Below are positions 13,893 through 16,796 of a stretch of DNA of 16,796 nt, one piece after another. This DNA comes from an uncultured Lachnospiraceae bacterium (GTDB lineage Bacteria > Bacillota > Clostridia > Lachnospirales > Lachnospiraceae), in NCBI GenBank assembly GCA_900553305.1, contig USDI01000029.1:1-16796 (forward strand), in the 5' to 3' direction. The position numbers were made by a program, and so were the translations under genes. The notes under the pieces were generated by a model that was not told the origin of the DNA, searched no databases, and saw nothing but the letters and a program-made list of their open reading frames with translations. The number at the start of each line of letters is the position of its first letter. The first letter of the stretch is position 1.

Positions 13893-15959
13893 TTAATCCA
13901 CTCTGACAACCAGTACTTCAAACGGCTTCAGAGTAACTTTTCCTTCCTTTTTCTCGCCGGTAAACAGATCAATACATTCCTTTTTCAGGGTAATGGTCTC
14001 TTCATGGAACATATAATTGAGCAGGAACAGATAGGTTACCCCATTCTTTTTACGGACAGCCAACTCTACATCTTCCGGTACTTCCACATAATCTGCCCAG
14101 GGTTCCGTAAGTCCCAGATAATCAAACAGCACCTTCAGGTTCTGCTCGGAAAAGCAGCTTCCAAGGTGAAGCACTCTTCCTTTTCCATAACGGTTTTCAA
14201 TCAGGGCAGGCTCTCCCTTATAATAGCTTCTGTCATACCGTGCAAGCACCTTTGCCTCATCCGCACCGTCCTTTATGGATAAAATATCATTAAATAAAGG
14301 CATCTCCAGCCGGCCTTCTGCCTGTCCTTCCATAAGCTCTCCTTCCGCTTCTGCACAGATTCCTTCATCGTACTCATGCACAAAGGTAAAATCATGGATG
14401 TCGGTTCCGGTCAGTTCCGAAAGAAGTCCCGGCTGCGGCAGCATCACGCAGTGACCGTTCTCATCCTTATATCCGGAACGGCAGCCAAGCAGGAGCGTAC
14501 CTCCGTTTGACACATATTCACGGAGAATGTTAAGCTTTTCTTCTGTCATAATCACCGGGTGGGGATAAATCACCAGCGGGTATTTCTGCAATTCCTCTGC
14601 CCGGAATCCCTCCTCCAGATAAACAGAATTGTATGGGGTATGGTTCTTTTGTGAGAACAGGAAAACGGACTCCTTGCTCTGTGCATCCACTCTCTTGTGC
14701 CATACATCAGCAGCGCTGTCCCACTCATTGTCATAATCATTCAAATAAGCAAAGCCTGCGATATAATCCGCCCCTGCAACCTCATCGATACTACGCAGTT
14801 TTGCAGCAAAGTCCGTCACCTCGGCAAGCTTCCGGTTATCCCTGCTGTCATAATCCAGAATCCCATGCCAGTAAATTTCAGAGCCAATACAGGCTGTCCG
14901 CCAGCGGAAGAAGGAAATATAATCTGCGCCATGTGCCACGCTCTGCATTGCCCATAAGGTCAGCTGTCCCGGTCTCGGTGCAGGACCTTCCATCCTCTCT
15001 ACCGAGCCGTTTGCGCCTGCCTGCTGTTCCATAATTCCAAAGTGTGGACACACGCCTCTGACCTTAATCAGATTTCTACTCCAATGACGGTCCTTCAGAT
15101 TCGTCGGTACCCAGGAATCCCTATGAAGTCCGAACGCAAAGCTCGGATAGCAGTCATACATATACAGATCCAGACTTTCCTTCGTCATCTTATGATTGTC
15201 GATATTGTCAAACAGACCGTTTGTAGTAATAAAATCATCTTTCTTTATGTAACGGCGTAAAATATCGGATTCCATTTTTGCATAGCTCAATGTGCTGTCC
15301 GACACAAAGCGATGATAATCCAGTACCTGATGAGGATTATGGCAGCCCAGAACCCTTCCCGGAATCAGAATCTCTTCCCAGTCCGTATACGTCTGGTTCC
15401 AGAAAACCGTTCCCCATGCTTCATTCAATGCATCGAGACTTCCATACCTCTTCTGTAAAAAGCTCCGGAAAGCTTTCTGATCAGCCGGTGAATAATAATC
15501 CGCCATTTCACAGTTGAATTCATTATCGAGCTGCCAGCCGATGACCGCCGGATGAGGACCGTAATGCTCTGCCATCTTTTCTACAATGATTGCTGACAGC
15601 CTCCGGTAAGCCGGCGAGTTATAGGTATAATGTCTGCGGCCGCCATGCTCATAGGGAAGGCCGTTCACATCCGTGTTAAGTACCTCCGGATATTTTCCGG
15701 TAAGCCATGCCGGCGGTGTCGCAGTAGGTGTTCCCATAATGACCTTCATACCGGTCTTTTCACACAGGTCTAAAAATTCGTCAAAGAACGAAAAGTCAAA
15801 GCTTCCTTCGGTAAGCTCAATTTTACTCCAGGCAAATTCGCCGATCCGGATTACGGTAATACCTGCCTTCAGCATCCTCTGCAAATCCCCCTCCCACAGG
15901 GACTTATCCCAGTGCTCCGGATAATAGCAGGTTCCAACTACATAGTTATCTCCAAACAT
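13893..15959 (-). CDS. GH42 beta-galactosidase
   Basis: 688 residues, the usual GH42 length, with no signal peptide, so it probably acts in the cytoplasm on imported galactosides. Seen: GTCYYPEHWDKSLWEGDLQR at the N terminus, GITVIRIGEFAWSKIE, TPTATPPAWLTGKYPEVL, HYTYNSPAYR, acid/base Glu147 in GWQLDNEFNC, and nucleophile Glu311 in FGIMEQQAG. Next is ADYISFFRWRTA in the TIM barrel, then a trimerisation domain (about 400-610) and a small C-terminal beta domain. GGAGG stands 9 nt before the ATG at 15959. Substrates may include lactose, galacto-oligosaccharides or arabinogalactan fragments. No sugar transporter or regulator gene is adjacent in the window. The divergent neighbour (16089 onward) shares the intergenic region but no obvious function. 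Confidence 0.94.
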   Translation of the reverse strand: MFGDNYVVGTCYYPEHWDKSLWEGDLQRMLKAGITVIRIGEFAWSKIELTEGSFDFSFFDEFLDLCEKTGMKVIMGTPTATPPAWLTGKYPEVLNTDVNGLPYEHGGRRHYTYNSPAYRRLSAIIVEKMAEHYGPHPAVIGWQLDNEFNCEMADYYSPADQKAFRSFLQKRYGSLDALNEAWGTVFWNQTYTDWEEILIPGRVLGCHNPHQVLDYHRFVSDSTLSYAKMESDILRRYIKKDDFITTNGLFDNIDNHKMTKESLDLYMYDCYPSFAFGLHRDSWVPTNLKDRHWSRNLIKVRGVCPHFGIMEQQAGANGSVERMEGPAPRPGQLTLWAMQSVAHGADYISFFRWRTACIGSEIYWHGILDYDSRDNRKLAEVTDFAAKLRSIDEVAGADYIAGFAYLNDYDNEWDSAADVWHKRVDAQSKESVFLFSQKNHTPYNSVYLEEGFRAEELQKYPLVIYPHPVIMTEEKLNILREYVSNGGTLLLGCRSGYKDENGHCVMLPQPGLLSELTGTDIHDFTFVHEYDEGICAEAEGELMEGQAEGRLEMPLFNDILSIKDGADEAKVLARYDRSYYKGEPALIENRYGKGRVLHLGSCFSEQNLKVLFDYLGLTEPWADYVEVPEDVELAVRKKNGVTYLFLLNYMFHEETITLKKECIDLFTGEKKEGKVTLKPFEVLVVRVD

Positions 15960-16003
15960 GTTTCTTTTCCTCCAGTGTCATTTCTAAAAATATCTGTGCC
16001 TTC

Positions 16004-16009
16004 ATTATA
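16004..16009 (-). promoter_or_regulatory. -10 box of the probable GH42 promoter
   Basis: A perfect TATAAT on the minus strand lies 44 bp upstream of the GH42 start, preceded by a T-rich spacer. The -35 at 17 nt is poor (TGGTAA), so an activator may be needed. No clear catabolite-repression (cre) site was found. Confidence 0.5.
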
Positions 16010-16043
16010 CAAATAAATAAGAAAAATTACCACCATAACCTTA

Positions 16044-16072
16044 TTGCTGTCTGTCTTTTTCCATGTTAAAAT
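16044..16072 (+). promoter_or_regulatory. Extended -10 promoter of the PIN/NYN-like gene
   Basis: TTGCTG (16044-16049), 17 nt, then TAAAAT (16067-16072) with TGT directly before it. The start point would be near 16079, only about 10-13 nt before the GTG start codons, so the message has a very short leader. Confidence 0.6.
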
Positions 16073-16088
16073 AATTGTATCCGGATTA

Positions 16089-16796
16089 GTGGTGGTCAAG
16101 ATAAAACATTACCTGGTAGATAGTGAAAATGTAAACGATAACTGGTTAATGCTCCTGGATATGGCAGGTGAGAATGATGAAATTATCATCTTTTATACCA
16201 AAAATTCTCCTCATATGGCATATTCCTCGGTCATTAAGCTGTTACAGGAAAATCGCACGATTCAATTTAAAGAGTGCTTTGAGGGACAGAATGCCCTGGA
16301 TTTCCAGCTCATATCCTATCTGGGATATCTGATTGGAACGGATGAATCGGAGACTCCGGAATTTATTGTGATGAGCAATGATACCGGCTTTGATCCTGCC
16401 GTCCGCTTCTGGAAGAAGCAGGGCTTTCTTGTCAACCGAATCAACGTGAATTACTGCAAGTTAGGTCTGCAGCGGCAGAAGGAGGAGCTTGTTCCGGATA
16501 GCGAAGAAGAGCTTCCCTTTGCAGCTTCTGCTTCGGAAGAAGATTCTTCTCTTCCGGCACAGGCAGTCACAGAGACTTCCTCCGAAAAATCTGAGAGTCC
16601 GAAGAAATCTGTGAATTCCAGAGCTTCAAAGAAATCTGCGAATTCCGAGACTTCAAAGAAGCCGGAGATCTCAGAGGACTTCAATAAAAAAGAGGTTGAT
16701 ACCTTTATTAACTGCTTCGGAAAAAACAACCTTGTTGCACTTCACGAAACCTTTGTTCATGTCTACGGTCAGGAACAGGGACAGCTTATTTACAAA
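16089..16796 (+). CDS. PIN/NYN-like domain protein (3' end cut by window edge)
   Basis: At least 236 codons; the stop is outside the window. The N-terminal domain (about 1-125) looks like a PIN/NYN-type nuclease fold. KHYLVDSENVND opens it, with the first acidic cluster on a strand end. EIIIFYTKNSPHM, NALDFQLISYLGYLIG and FIVMSNDTGFDPAVRFWKKQGF supply the further Asp residues expected for metal binding. A low-complexity Glu/Ser/Lys linker (about 135-200), with SKKS-type repeats, joins it to a second segment starting FNKKEVDTFINCFGKNNL. No ATG fits: the conserved YLVDSENV would be lost. GTG at 16089 or 16092 must be the start; the ribosome site is weak (CCGGA). RNase activity is inferred from the fold. 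It is divergent from GH42 with its own promoter. Confidence 0.78.
   Translation, partial: MVVKIKHYLVDSENVNDNWLMLLDMAGENDEIIIFYTKNSPHMAYSSVIKLLQENRTIQFKECFEGQNALDFQLISYLGYLIGTDESETPEFIVMSNDTGFDPAVRFWKKQGFLVNRINVNYCKLGLQRQKEELVPDSEEELPFAASASEEDSSLPAQAVTETSSEKSESPKKSVNSRASKKSANSETSKKPEISEDFNKKEVDTFINCFGKNNLVALHETFVHVYGQEQGQLIYK

Overview
The window looks like a chromosomal segment of a gut-type Firmicute of the class Clostridia, most likely family Lachnospiraceae. This is inferred from moderate GC content, strong AGGAGG-type ribosome binding sites, sigma-A-like promoters, and a gene set typical of that group: indolepyruvate oxidoreductase, GH5 and GH42 glycosidases, a YtaF/MntP-like membrane protein, VanW, TraX and SseB family proteins. 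I cannot name a species. No rRNA, tRNA, CRISPR array, phage module or complete transposase gene was seen.

Layout, left to right. Bases 1-1153 (minus) hold the 5' part of iorA, cut by the window edge. Bases 1154-1509 are non-coding. They hold a 133-bp miniature inverted-repeat element (1217-1349) with an 8-bp target duplication, sitting directly downstream of a good promoter that reads toward iorA, and the ilvE terminator. Next come ilvE (branched-chain aminotransferase), a lipoprotein GH5 endoglucanase, folA (dihydrofolate reductase), a hairpin-rich intergenic region (4650-4761), and an MBL/beta-CASP nuclease-like protein, all on the minus strand. A short divergent promoter region separates the latter from a YtaF/MntP-like membrane protein on the plus strand. 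That gene runs head-on into, and overlaps by 47 bp, a Ca2+-type P-type ATPase. Upstream of the ATPase lie a membrane-anchored Cys-rich triple-repeat protein and a secreted VanW-family protein.

A compact minus-strand cluster follows: TraX-family membrane protein, then an orphan CxxCxxxC protein whose start codon lies one base past the traX stop, then an SseB-like protein. A GH42 beta-galactosidase (minus) and a divergent PIN/NYN-like protein (plus, cut by the right edge) close the window.

Functionally the region is mostly housekeeping and carbohydrate use: amino-acid and 2-keto-acid metabolism (iorA, ilvE), polysaccharide and galactoside breakdown (GH5, GH42), folate metabolism, RNA or nucleic-acid processing (MBL/beta-CASP, PIN-like), and ion transport. 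I do not see one coherent new multi-gene system. The most interesting signals are (1) the MITE that inserted into the iorA promoter and duplicated its -10 box, with an isolated exact copy of its end 9.8 kb away; (2) a 14-bp RNA hairpin that would mask the ribosome binding site of the Ca2+ ATPase; (3) the orphan CxxCxxxC protein coupled to TraX; (4) the Cys-repeat surface protein; and (5) the clustered GCGAAGC mini-hairpins upstream of folA.
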